DNA of 62,213 nucleotides, from contig NZ_JAKGRW010000034.1 of the NCBI RefSeq assembly GCF_021555175.1, positions 1 to 62,213 on the forward strand, in the 5' to 3' direction. The DNA is from Nocardioides alcanivorans (GTDB taxonomy: Bacteria; Actinomycetota; Actinomycetes; Propionibacteriales; Nocardioidaceae). Of the stretch, positions 35,677-47,119 are shown piece by piece. The stretch's first letter is position 1. Each line of letters begins with the position of its first letter. The notes beneath the pieces were generated by a model, which saw only the letters and a list, made by a program, of their open reading frames with translations, did not search any database and was not told the origin of the DNA. A program made the position numbers and the translations under genes.

Positions 35677-37068
35677 ATGTCCATGTTCAAGTGGGTCGAA
35701 GTCGACCCAGAGCCGGGTACGCCGGTCCTGCCTCACCAGCGCCTGCCGTGGGGGAAGACGGCGGGGCTGGGCGCCCAGCACGTCGTCGCCATGTTCGGCG
35801 CCACCTTCGTGTTCCCGCTCATCATGGGGTTGGACGCCAACCTGGCGATCCTCTTCTCCGGTATCTGCACGATCATCTTCCTGCTCATCACGAGCAACAA
35901 GGTGCCCAGCTACCTCGGCACCAGCGCAGCCTTCGTGGCGAGTGTCGCCGCGATCCGTGCCCAAGGCGGCGACTCCGCCGAGGTGACCGGCGCGATCCTG
36001 GTCGGTGGCCTGGTGCTCATGGTCGTCGGCGTCCTCATCCACTTCGCGGGAGCTCGCTTCCTGCACGCGCTGCTGCCACCGGCAGTCACCGGCGCGGTCG
36101 TCATGCTCATCGGCTTCAACCTCGCCCCTGTCGTGGCCGGTGTCTACTGGCCACAGGATCAGTGGATCGCGTTGATCACGGCGACCTTCATGGTCTTCGC
36201 CGCCGTGGTGTTGCCGGGCTTCTGGTCCCGGATCGCAGTCTTTCTCTCGCTGATCTTCGGCTACCTGCTGTCGTTCTTCTCCGACAAGGTCTTCGGACAG
36301 ATCAACTCCGTGGTGTCGGGCCAGAACGTCGATGAGAACGGGGTGTCGCAGGCCTTCGACCACGACCGCGTCTCCTGGGCAGCCGTGAAGACCGCCGACT
36401 GGTTCGGCCTGCCGTCGGGTCAGCTGGCGGACGGCGTCGACGTGGTCCACGCACCGTCGTTCTCGCTCAGCTTCATCCTCGTCGTGCTGCCCGGTGTGAT
36501 CGCGTTGATCGCGGAGAACACCGGCCACGTCAAGGCCGTCGCAGAGATGACCGGCGAGGACCTCGACCCCTACATGGGCCGGGCGATCGGTGCTGACGGC
36601 TTCGCGACCGCGCTTGCCAGCTCCTTCGGTGGCTCGCCGACCACGACCTACGCCGAGAACATCGGCGTCATGAGTGCGACCAAGGTCTACTCGACGGCGG
36701 CCTACTACGTCGCTGCGTTCGTGGCGATCATCCTCGGCCTGTGTCCGAAGTTCGGTGAGGTGGTCAACGCCACCCCGGGTGGTGTGCTCGGCGGCATCAC
36801 GGTCGTGCTCTACGGCATGATCGGCCTCGTCGGCGCCAAGATCTGGGTGGAGAACCGTGTCGACTTCGGTGATCCCGTCAACATGGTCGGCCTGGCCGGC
36901 GGCATCATCGCTGGTGTCGGTGGCGTCTCCCTCGTCTTCACCGACGACTTCACGCTGGAGGGCATCGCCCTCGGCACCATCATGGTGATCGCCTACTTCC
37001 ACCTGGTGAACCGTCGTCGCGGCTCCGGAGCCGGACAGGTCACCGAAGCCCTCTCGCACAAGGAGTGA
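35677..37068 (+). CDS. NCS2-family nucleobase permease, uracil (UraA) type
   Basis: A 463-residue membrane protein with about 12-14 helices. TTTYAENIGVMSATKVYS is the NCS2 signature; it has Glu in ENIG, as in uracil permeases, not the Gln of xanthine/urate carriers. IAENTGHVKAV in the eighth helix region matches the E-x3-H pair that binds uracil in UraA. These residues argue for a pyrimidine substrate, taken up with protons. GGAGGG precedes the ATG; a second ATG six bases on is possible. First gene of the operon, 4 nt before the FAD-subunit gene. Confidence 0.88.
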   Translation: MSMFKWVEVDPEPGTPVLPHQRLPWGKTAGLGAQHVVAMFGATFVFPLIMGLDANLAILFSGICTIIFLLITSNKVPSYLGTSAAFVASVAAIRAQGGDSAEVTGAILVGGLVLMVVGVLIHFAGARFLHALLPPAVTGAVVMLIGFNLAPVVAGVYWPQDQWIALITATFMVFAAVVLPGFWSRIAVFLSLIFGYLLSFFSDKVFGQINSVVSGQNVDENGVSQAFDHDRVSWAAVKTADWFGLPSGQLADGVDVVHAPSFSLSFILVVLPGVIALIAENTGHVKAVAEMTGEDLDPYMGRAIGADGFATALASSFGGSPTTTYAENIGVMSATKVYSTAAYYVAAFVAIILGLCPKFGEVVNATPGGVLGGITVVLYGMIGLVGAKIWVENRVDFGDPVNMVGLAGGIIAGVGGVSLVFTDDFTLEGIALGTIMVIAYFHLVNRRRGSGAGQVTEALSHKE

Positions 37069-37072
37069 TCCG

Positions 37073-37923
37073 GTGAAGCCCGCCCCATTCGCCTACCGGC
37101 GACCCACCACCCTCGACGAGGCCACACGTCTCCTCGCCGAGGAGCCGGGAGCCAAGGTGCTCGCGGGCGGGCAGAGCCTGGTGCCGCTGCTCTCCATGAG
37201 AATCGCGGCACCCGAGACCCTGATCGACATCAACCGCCTGCCGGATCTCGGTCACGTCACTGCCGACGTGACCGGGGTCCGGGTGGGGGCACTCGCCCGA
37301 CACGCCGACGTGCTCGGCTCCGAGGCGGCGCGAGAGGTGCAGCCGCTCCTGGCGGAAGCCCTCTCCAACGTCGCCCATGCCACGATCCGCAACCGGGGCA
37401 CCACGCTCGGCTCGATCGTGCACGCCGATGCGGCGGCCGAGATGCCGATGGTGCTCTGCCTCCTCGGTGGGTCGGTCGACGTGGTGTCGGTGCGTGGTCG
37501 CCGAACCATCGCCGCCGCCGACCTCTTCCTCGGGCCGCTGGAATCCACGCTCGAGCATGACGAGATCGCCGTGGAGGTCTTCTTCCCCGCGCTTCCGGCC
37601 GGGGAGGCGTGGCCTTCGAGGAGATCGCCCGCCGCCATGGCGACTACGCCTTGGTGGGTGTCGGCGCCGCGGTCACCTCCGAAGGTGATCGGATCACCTC
37701 CGCGCGCCTGGGCTTCGTGTCGGTGAGCGACATTCCCGTCGTCGTCGACGTCACCGACGCACTGGACGACCCGGCCGAGGCCGCCCTGGGGCAGCTCGAG
37801 CCGGCAGAAGACATCCACGCCACCGCCGCCTTCCGCACCCACCTGGTGCGGGTACTCGCTCCGCGAGTGCTCGAGCGCGCGGTTGCCATGACCCGGTCCG
37901 GCGCCACTGCCGGACGTGTATGA
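37073..37923 (+). CDS. Molybdenum hydroxylase FAD-binding subunit (CoxM/XdhB-like; one frameshift)
   Basis: A 283-residue medium subunit after repair. FAYRRPTTLDEATRLLAEE opens the FAD domain, AGGQSLVPLLSMR binds FAD pyrophosphate, and ATIRNRGTTLGSIVHADAAAE is the second FAD motif. The C-terminal CO-dehydrogenase-flavoprotein domain follows (FEEIARRHGDYALVGVGAAV). The frame breaks near 37605-37608 (GGAGGCG needs one more G). GTG start with AAGGAG eight bases before. It passes electrons from the Fe-S subunit to NAD or another acceptor. Confidence 0.9.
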
Positions 37924-37933
37924 GGAAGGCTCC

Positions 37934-38463
37934 ATGAGTGAGGAACTGCACGACGTCCAACTCCGGGTGAACGCCGGCGTGCAGCAGATCCGGGTGCCGG
38001 CCAGGCGCCTGCTCTCCGATGCACTGCGCCACGACTGCGGACTGACCGGCACCCACGTGGGGTGTGAGCACGGGGTCTGCGGGGCCTGCACGGTGCTCGT
38101 CGACGGCGTACCGATGCGATCGTGCCTGATGTTCGCCGTCTCCGCCGAGGGTGCGGAGATCACCACCGTCGAGGGCCTCACCGAGGCAGACGACTCACTC
38201 TCCCCGGTGCAGCAGGCATTTCGGGAGTGCCACGGGCTGCAGTGCGGCTTCTGCACGCCCGGCTTCCTGACCACCATCTCTGCTGGGATCGAGACCAACC
38301 CCGACCCCACCGAGGACGACGCCCGCGACATGATTGCCGGCAACCTCTGCCGGTGCACCGGCTACACCAACATCGTGAAGTCGGTGTTGCGGGCCGCCGA
38401 GATCCAACGTGAACGTGCCGACGGTGCCGAGAGCGACGACGCGGCGGGGAGGAGCAGGCATGA
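37934..38463 (+). CDS. Molybdenum hydroxylase 2Fe-2S subunit (CoxS/XdhC-type; 3' end frame-shifted)
   Basis: About 176 residues. The plant-ferredoxin-type cluster is bound by GCEHGVCGACTVLVDG and a later Cys; the second cluster by LQCGFCTPGFL and NLCRCTGYTNIV. As read, the frame runs to 38482, overlapping the next gene by 23 nt. Adding one G in the GGGG at 38446-38449 gives an end at TGA 38461-38463 overlapping the next ATG, which is the usual spacing, so I use that end. GGAAGG precedes the ATG. Confidence 0.9.
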
Positions 38464-40837
38464 CCGGCAAGATGTTCGGTGAGAAGGTGGCGCGCGTCGA
38501 GGACCAACGGTTCCTCCGCGGCCGTGGCCAGTACTCCGACGATCTCCTCGTTGACGACCCGCGACTCCTGCACGCCGCGGTGCTCCGCTCGCCGCATGCA
38601 CACGCCAGGGTTCTCGACATCGACGTCGACGCGGTTCTCGACCTCGAGGGGTGCAGGCTGTCTGGACCTACGACGACCTCACCGGCCCGATGGCCGAGCC
38701 GTTGCCGCTGCTCATCCCTCACCCGACCCTCACCCACGGCCGCACGCAGTATGCGTTGGCCAAGGACGAGGTCAACTACGTCGGTGAGGCGGTTGCCTTC
38801 GTGGTGGCCACCGACCGCTACATCGCCGAGGACGCGCTCGATCGGATCCGGGTCAGCTACGAGCCGTTGCCCGCCGTGGTGGGGATCGACGCGGCCCGCA
38901 AGGCGGAGCGACTGGTGCACGACGACGTACCGGGCAACATCGCTGCCCGCTCGGAGCAGAACACCGGAGACGTCGAAGCAGCGCTGGCGCGCTCACCACA
39001 CCGGCTGTCCCTCGACTGGGACATCGAACGCAGCGCCTGCATGCCCATGGAGGGACGCGGGGTCGTGGCTCGCTGGGACCCGGCCAGCTCGCGGCTGACC
39101 GTGTGGACCTCGACGCAGACCTCCACCGGTGTGCGTGGCTGCGTCTCCGCCAAGCTGGGCATCGACCTGGCCAACGTCGACGTGATCACCCCCGACGTGG
39201 GTGGCGGCTTCGGGGTGAAGATCAACCACCCGTGGCCCGAGGAGCTCCTCGTGCCGCTGGCCGCGAAGACGCTCGGTGCGCCGGTGAAGTTCACCGAGGA
39301 CCGTCGCGAGCACTTCATCTCCTCGGCCCATGAACGCGCGCAGCAGCACCACGTCGAGGTCGGCTACGACGACGACGGGCGCATCATCGCCCTCGACGTA
39401 CGCTTCTGGCACGACAACGGTGCCTACGTGCCCTACGGCCTGATCGTGCCGATCGTGGCCTCCACCCAGTTGCTCGGGCCCTACAAGCCCGAGGTCTATC
39501 GGGTGGTCTATGACTCGCTCTACACCAACACCGTCATCGTGACGCCCTATCGCGGCGCTGGACGGCCGCAGGGTTGTTTCGTCATGGAGCGCACGATCGA
39601 TGCCATCGCCAAGGAGCTCGGCCTGGACCGTGTCGAGGTGCGGCAGGCCAACTTCATCCAACCCGACGAGTTCCCCTACGACCAGGGGATCATCTTCCAG
39701 GACGGCCGAGCACTGGAGTACGACTCCGGTGACTACCCTGCGCTGCTCGAGAAGCTCAAGGTGCTCATCGACTGGGACGGCTTCCCCGCCTACAAGGCCG
39801 AGATGGCAGCCCAGGGACGCAAGGTGGGCATCGGTCTGGCCTGCTACGTCGAAGGCACCGGCGCCGGCCCCTACGAGGGCGCGCACGTGCACATCGAGAC
39901 CTCAGGCAAGGTGAAGGTCGCGACCGGCCTGACCACCCAGGGGCAGGGACACCAGACGTCGTTCGCACAGATCGTGGCCGACACCCTCGGCGTCCGTTTC
40001 GAGGACGTCGAGATCACCACGGGCGACACGCGCAAGATGCCCTATGCCGTGGGCACCTTCGCGTCGCGGGCCGCCGTGATGAGCGGGTCCGCGATCCACC
40101 TGGCCGCGTTGCGGGCCAAGGAGAAGGCACTGCGGATCGCCGCCGAGGCGCTGGAGGTCGACGAGTCGGACCTCGAGATCGCCGACGGTGTCGTCAGCGT
40201 GAAGGGCACCGATGCCTCCATCGACCTCGGCACCGTGGCAGTGCTCTCGAACCCGTTGCGCTATGCCTTCGACGAGGCCTCCAAGCGGGCGACCCAGTTC
40301 TCCGTGGGGGACCCCGGCAAGCCGCCGGTCGCCGAGGACGACGAGCCGGGGCTGGAGGGCAAGGACTTCTATTCACCGTCTCGTTCCACCTTCGCATCGG
40401 GAATGCATGCGGCCATCGTGGAGACGGACCCCGACACTGCGGAGATCACGATCCTGCAGTACGCCGTCGTCCACGACTGCGGCAACGTGATCAACCCGAT
40501 GATCGTCGAGGGTCAGATCCACGGTGGCGTGGCCCAGGGCATCGGAGGCGCGCTCTACGAGCGGATGGCCTACGACGACTCCGGTCAGCTCCTCAACGCA
40601 TCCTTCATGGACTTCCTGATGCCCTTCGTCACCGAGATCCCCGCACACATCGCCATCGACCACCAGGAGACGCCCTCACCGCTGAACCCCTTGGGCATCA
40701 AGGGTGCCGGCGAAGCCGGGGTCATCCCCGCGTCCGCGGTCTTCGCGGCCGCGATCGAGGATGCGGAGGGCATCCCGATCACTGCCATGCCGATCTCCCC
40801 GTCCGAGCTCTTCGAGCTCCGTCTCCAGCACTCCTGA
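38460..40837 (+). CDS. Molybdenum hydroxylase large (molybdopterin) subunit (one frameshift)
   Basis: 792 residues after repair of GGGG at 38648-38651. EDQRFLRGRGQYSDD and PHAHARVLDID begin the aldehyde-oxidase hammerhead domain. GGGFGVKINHPWPEE is the molybdopterin motif, PYRGAGRPQGCFVMERTID lies at the CO-dehydrogenase-like position without the Cys-Ser active loop of true CO dehydrogenase, and GIKGAGEAGVIP carries the catalytic Glu near the C-terminus. A hydroxylase for an N-heterocycle is likely; in this cluster uracil/thymine to barbiturate is the favoured reaction, with xanthine or another heterocycle as alternatives. Confidence 0.9.
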
Positions 40838-40847
40838 GGAGCCCCTG

Positions 40848-41504
40848 ATGAAATTCACCGGACAGAACGTCCTGAACGCCAGCGTCGAGAAGGCCTGGCA
40901 GGCGCTGCTCGACCCGGCGGTGCTCGTGCAGACCATCCCCGGCTGCGAGCGTCTCGAGGCGACGGGCGAGAACGCCTACGCGATGACCGTCACCGCTGGC
41001 GTGGCCTCCATCAAGGGCACGTACGCCGGCACCTGCGTCATGAGCGACCTCGTCGACCAGCAGTCCCTCAAGATGAAGCTCGACGGAGCCGGCGCGCCCG
41101 GCACGATCGGTGCGGTTGTCGACGTGGCCTTCGCAGACAACGGTGACGGCACCACCACCATCAGGTACGAGGCCGACGCCGTCGTGGGCGGCATGATCGG
41201 CGGCGTCGGGCAGCGGATGCTGACCTCGGTCAGCCGCCGGATGGCCGGCGAGTTCTTCGGCAACGTCGACAAGGTGCTCTCGGGTGCCGTACCTGCTGCC
41301 GCGGCTGCCGCTACGGCACCTGCCGGTGCGCCGGCAGCCGTCGCCGAGCCGGGCGCCGCCCCGGCAGCGGGTGCTGTCTTCACCGCCCCCGTCGCAGCCC
41401 GTGGCACCGGCTCCCCGGACGACTTCGTCAAGGGGGTCGTGCTCGGTGCAGGTCTGGTGCTGGTGGGCGTCGTGGTCGGCGGGATCTTCGGTCGTCGTCG
41501 ATGA
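40848..41504 (+). CDS. coxG: CoxG-like SRPBCC protein with C-terminal membrane anchor
   Basis: A 218-residue protein. Residues 1-145 form the CoxG domain (NASVEKAWQALLDPAVLVQT, IPGCERLEATGENAY, IGGVGQRMLTSVSRRMAGEF). An Ala/Pro linker (about 148-190) leads to a transmembrane segment VVLGAGLVLVGVVVGGIFG and RRR. CoxG proteins are thought to tether molybdenum hydroxylases to the membrane or help their assembly. It follows the large subunit after 10 nt and overlaps the amidase start. Confidence 0.85.
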   Translation: MKFTGQNVLNASVEKAWQALLDPAVLVQTIPGCERLEATGENAYAMTVTAGVASIKGTYAGTCVMSDLVDQQSLKMKLDGAGAPGTIGAVVDVAFADNGDGTTTIRYEADAVVGGMIGGVGQRMLTSVSRRMAGEFFGNVDKVLSGAVPAAAAAATAPAGAPAAVAEPGAAPAAGAVFTAPVAARGTGSPDDFVKGVVLGAGLVLVGVVVGGIFGRRR

Positions 41505-42886
41505 TCACCCCCGACTCGACCGCGCGGGAGATGACCGCGGCCGTTCGGTCCCGTGAGATCTCTGCACGAGAGCTGCTGGAGCTCCACCTGACGCGTGTCG
41601 CCGAGCGCAACGGGGAACTCAACGCGATCGTGTCCCTGGACGAGGAACGGGCTCGTGCCGCTGCCCTGGCTGCCGACGAGGCGTTGGCTGCGGGGAGGAG
41701 GTCGGTCCGTTGCACGGGCTGCCCTTCGCCGTGAAGGACACGCATCGGCTCGGGGGCTGGCCCACGACCTACGGCTCGCCGACCCACGTCGACCATGTCG
41801 CCGACGGCGACGACCTGCTGGTCGAGCGCATCCGCAACGCCGGCGCCGTCTTCGTCGGCAAGACCAACGTGCCGCAGTTCGCGGCCGGCTCCCACACCTT
41901 CAACAAGGTCTTCGGGGTCACCCGCAACCCGGTCGCGCCGACGCACTCGGCCGGTGGGTCGAGCGGCGGCGCTGCATGTGCGTTGGCTGCCGGCATGGTG
42001 CCGCTGGCAGACGGTTCCGACATGGGTGGCTCCCTGCGCAATCCGGCCTCCTTCTGCGGCGTCGTGGGGTTGCGGCCCTCCCTGGGCCGGGTCCCCGAGT
42101 GGCCGCTCTACAACCAGTGGGAGACCACCTCGGTCGGTGGACCGATGGCGCGGAACGTCGATGACCTCGCGCTGCTGCTCTCGGTGCTCGCTGGGCCGGA
42201 CCCGCGGGCGCCCCAGGCGCTGGGCGATCCCGGCACTGTCTTCGCCGCTCCGCCGGGGAACCCTGGCGACCTCGCTGGCCGGCCTTCGGGTGGCGTTCGC
42301 CCCCGACCTCGGCGGCACGTTGGTCGTCGACGCAGAGGTGGGTGCCGTCGTACGCGGCGCCGCGGAGCGGCTCGCTGCGGCAGGTGCCGAGCTCGTCGAG
42401 GCGGCACCCGACCTGGCGCTGGCCGACGACACGTTCCGGACCCTGCGGGCCTGGCACTTCCATGCGAAGTTCGCTGACCTGCTGGCGCAGCGCCCTGATG
42501 ACTTCAAGCAGTCCTTGGCCGACAACATCCGTGCCGGTGCCTCGCTGACCGGGGTCGACGTGGCGCGGGCCTACACCCAGCGCACGGCGTTGAGCGAGGA
42601 GATGCGGCAGTTCTTCGGCGGCGTCGACGTGCTGCTGCTGCCGACGTCGCAGGTGCCGCCCTTCCCGGTCGAGCAGGAGTTCCCGACCGCGATCAATGGG
42701 CAGGAGATGCCTGACTACCTGGCATGGATGCGTTCGGCCTGGGCCATCACCGTCACCGGATGTCCGGCGATCTCGGTGCCTGCCGGCCACACGCCAGCTG
42801 GTCTGCCGGTCGGCGTGCAGCTCGTGGCGCCGCACGGAGCGGACCGCCGCCTGCTGGAGATCGCGGCTGCCTTCACCGCTCTCTGA
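41501..42886 (+). CDS. Amidase-signature-family hydrolase (two frameshifts)
   Basis: About 461 residues. The Ser-cisSer-Lys triad is visible: Lys in LPFAVKDT, cis-Ser in HSAGGSSGGAA and the nucleophile in DGSDMGGSLRNPA. The C-terminal part reads DVLLLPTSQVPPFPVE and PAGLPVGVQLVAPHGADR. The frame breaks at 41692-41695 (four G, five expected) and again at about 42262-42285 (one extra or two missing bases). Malonamidase and carboxybiuret hydrolase belong to this family. In the proposed pathway it would hydrolyse malonamate to malonate and ammonia. Its ATG overlaps the coxG stop. Confidence 0.85.
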
Positions 42887-42983
42887 CCCGCGCCGCGGCG
42901 ACACTTGTGTGCGGTTGAGCACCCAGTTTCACGATGCCGCCGGGGTCTCGCGCCGTGAACGGATGGACCTCACGCAACAGCGT

Positions 42984-43058
42984 CGCAAACATTGCCCAAG
43001 AATCGCGAGTTGAATGGCAGAAGTTGCCGTGGTCGCCGACACGTGGGCCGAGTTGAAT
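42984..43058 (+). promoter_or_regulatory. Putative activator operators and promoter of the hyuA operon
   Basis: GGCA-N5-TGCC lies at 43016-43028, with an upstream copy CGCA-N5-TGCC at 42984-42996, 32 bp apart. The presumed -10 box TTGAAT (43053-43058) begins 24 bp after the nearer site and ends seven bases before the ATG, implying a leaderless transcript. The rest of 42887-43065 shows nothing coding. Confidence 0.6.
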
Positions 43059-43065
43059 CGTCCTC

Positions 43066-45164
43066 ATGAGCACTCCAGATGCGGCGACAGCGGACCGCGC
43101 GATCCGGATCGGCATCGACACCGGTGGCACCTTCACCGACGTGGTCGCCTTCGACCACGCGACGGGCCGTCAGGTGACGACGAAGACCCCTCCACCCCGA
43201 GCAATCCGGCTGACGGCTTCCTGGCCGGCATCGACAAGGTGCTCGGGTTGCTGGAGGGAGCGTCGTACGACGACGTGGGCGCGGTCAGCCACGGCACGAC
43301 GGTGGCGACCAACCAGCTGCTCGAGGGCAAGGTCGACGCACTCGGCTTCATCACCACCGAGGGCTACGAAGCGATGCTCGAGATCGCCCGCCAGAGCGTG
43401 CCCGACGGCTACGGCAACTCCTACTTCTGGGTGAAGCCCGACCGGATCGTGCCCCGCGACCTCGTCAAGGGGGTCGGCGGTCGCCTCGACTTCACCGGTG
43501 CCGAGGTGCGCCCGCTCGACGAGGAGGCGGCTCGCAAGGCTGCCCGCTGGTTCCGCGATCGCGGCATCAACACCCTCGGCGTCTGCTTCCTCCACGCCTA
43601 CGCCAACTCCTCCCACGAGGAGCGGATGCGCGAGATCATCGCCGAGGAGCACCCCGACGCGACCGTCTCCGTCAGCAGCGAGGTGCTGCGCGAGTACCGC
43701 GAGTACGAGCGGGCCATGACCACGCTGGTCGACGCTGCCGTGAAGCCGCGGCTGAGCGCCTACGTCAACAACATCAAGATGCGGCTCGCCGAGGGCGCGG
43801 GTCGCCAGGTCCCCTTCTACGTCATGAAGTCCAACGGCGGCGTGCTCTCGGCCGACGAGGTCGTGCACCAGCCGATCACCACCGTCCTCTCCGGTCCGGC
43901 CGCCGGCGCGCTCGGGGCTGCCCTGATCGCCCAGAACGCCGGTTTCGACAAGGTCCTCACCAGCGACGGTGGCGGTACGTCGACCGACGTGTCCGTGGTC
44001 ATCGACGGCGAGCCCACGCTCACCACCGAAGGCTCCGTCGGTGTCTACCCGAGCAAGATCCCGATGATCGACGTCGTCACCGTCGGTGCCGGCGGCGGCT
44101 CGATCGCGCACCTGTCGCCCGAGGGGACCCTCAAGGTCGGCCCGCAGTCGGCAGGTGCCGACCCCGGCCCGATCTGCTACGGCAAGGGCGGCACCGAGGT
44201 CACCATCACCGACGCCCACGTCTTCCTCGGCCGGATCCCTCCCCACCTGCTGGGTGGGGAGATCCCGCTCGACGTCGGGGCCGCTCGCGAGGGCATCGTG
44301 GCGCTGGCCGAGAAGCTCAACCTCTCACCGGAGGCGTGCGCCGTCGGCATCCTCGAGATCTCCGCCTGGAACCAGGCCAACGCACTGCGCCAGGTCACGG
44401 TCAAGCGGGGTCTCGACGTGCGCGACTTCGCGCTGACCACCTTCGGCGGCTCCGGTTCCCTCCTGCTGTGCCGACTGGTCGACATCCTCGGTGTGCCCAC
44501 CGTGCTGGTGCCGCCCAACCCCGGCAACGTGTCGGCCTTCGGCCTGCTGACCGTCGACGTCAAGAACGACTACGTGCAGACCCACGTGAGCCTCCAGGAA
44601 CAGCTCGACGCGACCGCGATCACCGAGGTCGTGGAGACCCTGACCGAGCAGGCCCGGGTCGCTCTCGAGAAGGAGGGCTTCGCGCCTGAGCAGCACGCGT
44701 TCGTGCGCACCGCCGACCTGCGCTACTTCGGCCAGGCGTTCGAGGTGCGGGTCGCCGTACCCGAGGGTGATCTCGACAAGGCCGCACTCGACGAGGTGGC
44801 CGAGCGTTTCCACGCCGAGCACCGGGCGCTCTACGGCTACGACTTCTCCAACGACGCGACCCAGCAGGTCGAGTGGGTCAACCTCCGGGTGTCGGGCGTC
44901 GGCCCGATCCAGCGTCCCGACATCGCGCGGATCGAGGCCACCGGCCAGGACGCCGCGCGGGGCAGCCGCAAGGTGTGCTTCGACCCCGAGGACGGCTATG
45001 TCGAGACGCCGTTGCTGTGGCGTACTGACCTGGCGCCGGGCGCCGAGATCGAGGGCCCGGCCATCATCGAGGAGTTCGGCTCGACCGTCCCGCTGCACCC
45101 GGGCTTCGCTGCCCGGATCGACGACTTCGGCAACATCATCGTGACCAGGAAGGCAGACCGATGA
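43066..45164 (+). CDS. hyuA: Hydantoinase/oxoprolinase subunit A (one frameshift)
   Basis: 699 residues after repair of CCCC at 43187-43190. IGIDTGGTFTDVVAFD is the N-terminal actin-like ATP motif, SHGTTVATNQLLEGK follows, and the second ATP motif is TSDGGGTSTDVSVVIDG. Family enzymes use ATP to open cyclic amides (N-methylhydantoin, 5-oxoproline) or carboxylate ketones together with subunit B. The role here is unresolved: ring opening of a hydantoin or dihydropyrimidine is possible, but the barbiturase-like gene already supplies a ring-opening enzyme. Its stop overlaps the hyuB start. Confidence 0.88.
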
Positions 45165-47119
45165 GCGCGGTTCCCCAGGAGCAGGTGGGCCGGAGGGCCC
45201 CCACGGACTTCCCCTACGACTTCCTCACCGGCGACCGCGGTGCGGGCGCCGACCCGGTGCTGGTGGAGATCGTCCAGGGAACGCTCTCCAGTGTGGAGAT
45301 GGAGGTCGAGACCGCCATCGCACGCACCAGCCGCAGCCCGATGATCCGCGACGCGCACGACTTCCGAGCCGGTATCCACGACCGGCTGATGCGCAAGCTG
45401 ACCGGTCGGTCCTACTCGGCGCTGGTGCACCCCGTCGCTCGCGACTTCCCGCTCGAGGAGATGAAGGAGGGGGATGTCTTCTTCCACAACGACGTCTATC
45501 GCTCCGAGGGTGGCATCGGCCACCTGCCCGACCTCTGCGTGACCGTGCCGGTGTTCGCGCACGGCAAGGTCGTGGCGTTCGTGCAGGCCTTCGGCCATCA
45601 CGACGACATCGGTGGAGCGGTGCCGGGCTCGATGCCGTCGGCCGCCACCAGCGTCTTCGAGGAGGGGCTGATGGTGCCCCCGATCAAGCTGTGGGACGCG
45701 GGCGTGCCCAACCGCAGCGCGCTGGCGATCATGACCCGCAACTCCCGGATGCCCGAGTCGCTCTCTGCCGACCTCGATGCCGAGTGCTCCGCCTGCCTGA
45801 TGGGCGCCCGTCGCCTCGGTGAGCTGTTCGAGCGCTATGGCGTGGAGACGGTCGAGTCGTGCTTCGACGCGATCCTGGAACGCACCACCGAGACCTACCG
45901 CCGCGAGATCCTCTCGAAGATCCCTGTCGGCTCGTGGGTGTGGGAGGACTACGCCGAGCACGACGGTGTCGAGGAGCCGCAGCTGCACACCCAGCGGATC
46001 ACCCTGACCCGGACCGCGGCGGAGGACCCGGAGGGGAGCGGCTCATCCTCGACTTCTCCGGCACCAGCCCACAGGCCAAGGGACCGATCAACCACTGCGG
46101 CGACTACGCCGACGGCGTCTTCCTCAAGAAGTGGCTGGCACCGATCCTGCGCAACCTCGCCGACACCCCGGAGCGGATGGCCGAGCTCGACGTCAATGAG
46201 GGCATCGTTCCCCTGATCGAGATGAGGTTCCCTGAGCCCGGCACGTTGTTGACGCCGATCTTCCCGGCGCCGACCAACGCCCGCACGTTCGTGATCCTGC
46301 GGCTGCTGGGTGTGCTGGCGGGAGTGGTGGCCAAGGCGGTCGACGGCAAGATGCCCGCCGACCAGGAGACGATCCGCTACACGGGCGTCTACGGTGAGGA
46401 CCGCGAGGGCCGTCCCTACCTCATGCGCGAGGTGCTCGGTGGCGGTTCCGGTGGTCGCTACTACGCCGACGGCGAGGACACGATCCATGTCGTGCCCGAC
46501 TCCCGCAACCTGCCGAGCGAGTTCACCGAGTCGCGTTTCCCCTTCCTGGTGGAGTCGCTGACCCTGGCCGTCGACTCGGGTGGTGCCGGCACCTACCGAG
46601 GCGGCCTCGGCTATGAGAAGCACATCCGCATGCTCAAGGACGCCCACTTCATGTCCATCGCCGACCGGTCGATCCTTGCCTGCTGGGGGTACGGGGTGGC
46701 AAGGCGGGCAAGCCGTTCGAGGTGACCGTCGACCCGGGCGGCCCCAACGAGCGCGATGTCGACGCCCTCGCCGACGCCGAGCCGATCAAGGCCGGCGAGG
46801 TGATCCGGATTCGTACCACCGGTGGTGGCGGCTGGGGCGACCCGCTTGCCCGTGACCCCGAGCTCGTCGTGCGCGACGTGGTCTGGCGCAAGGTCTCGGT
46901 CGAGGCAGCGCTGCGCGACTACGGCGTGGTGCTCACCGGTTCGCTCGACGACTCCTCGACAGGCTCGGGGCAGGCCCTCGGGTACGACGCCGACGCGACC
47001 GCGGCCGAGCGTGCGAGCCGGCCGGCCTGGGAGTCCGACGACGACGCCTTCTTCGACCGGGGACCGGGCTACGCCCAGCTCGCCGGGGAGCACAGCGCGC
47101 GGATGTCGACGTCCGCTGA
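45161..47119 (+). CDS. hyuB: Hydantoinase/oxoprolinase subunit B (three frameshifts)
   Basis: About 653 residues after repair. DPVLVEIVQGTLSSVEMEVE, ARTSRSPMIRDAHDFRAGI, DVFFHNDVYRSEGGIGHLPD and GTYRGGLGYEKHIRML are typical HyuB segments. Breaks lie at 46033-46036, 46693-46696 and 47085-47088, each a GGGG that should be GGGGG. The last one matters: as sequenced, the frame runs on into the NmrA-like protein, but with the extra G the protein ends LAGGAQRADVDVR at TGA 47117-47119, overlapping the next ATG. It forms a complex with HyuA. Confidence 0.85.

Noticed and set aside
38460..40837. Carbon monoxide dehydrogenase
   Set aside because: CoxG and the subunit order resemble cox operons, but the large subunit has PYRGAGRPQG where true CO dehydrogenase has the Cys-Ser active loop.
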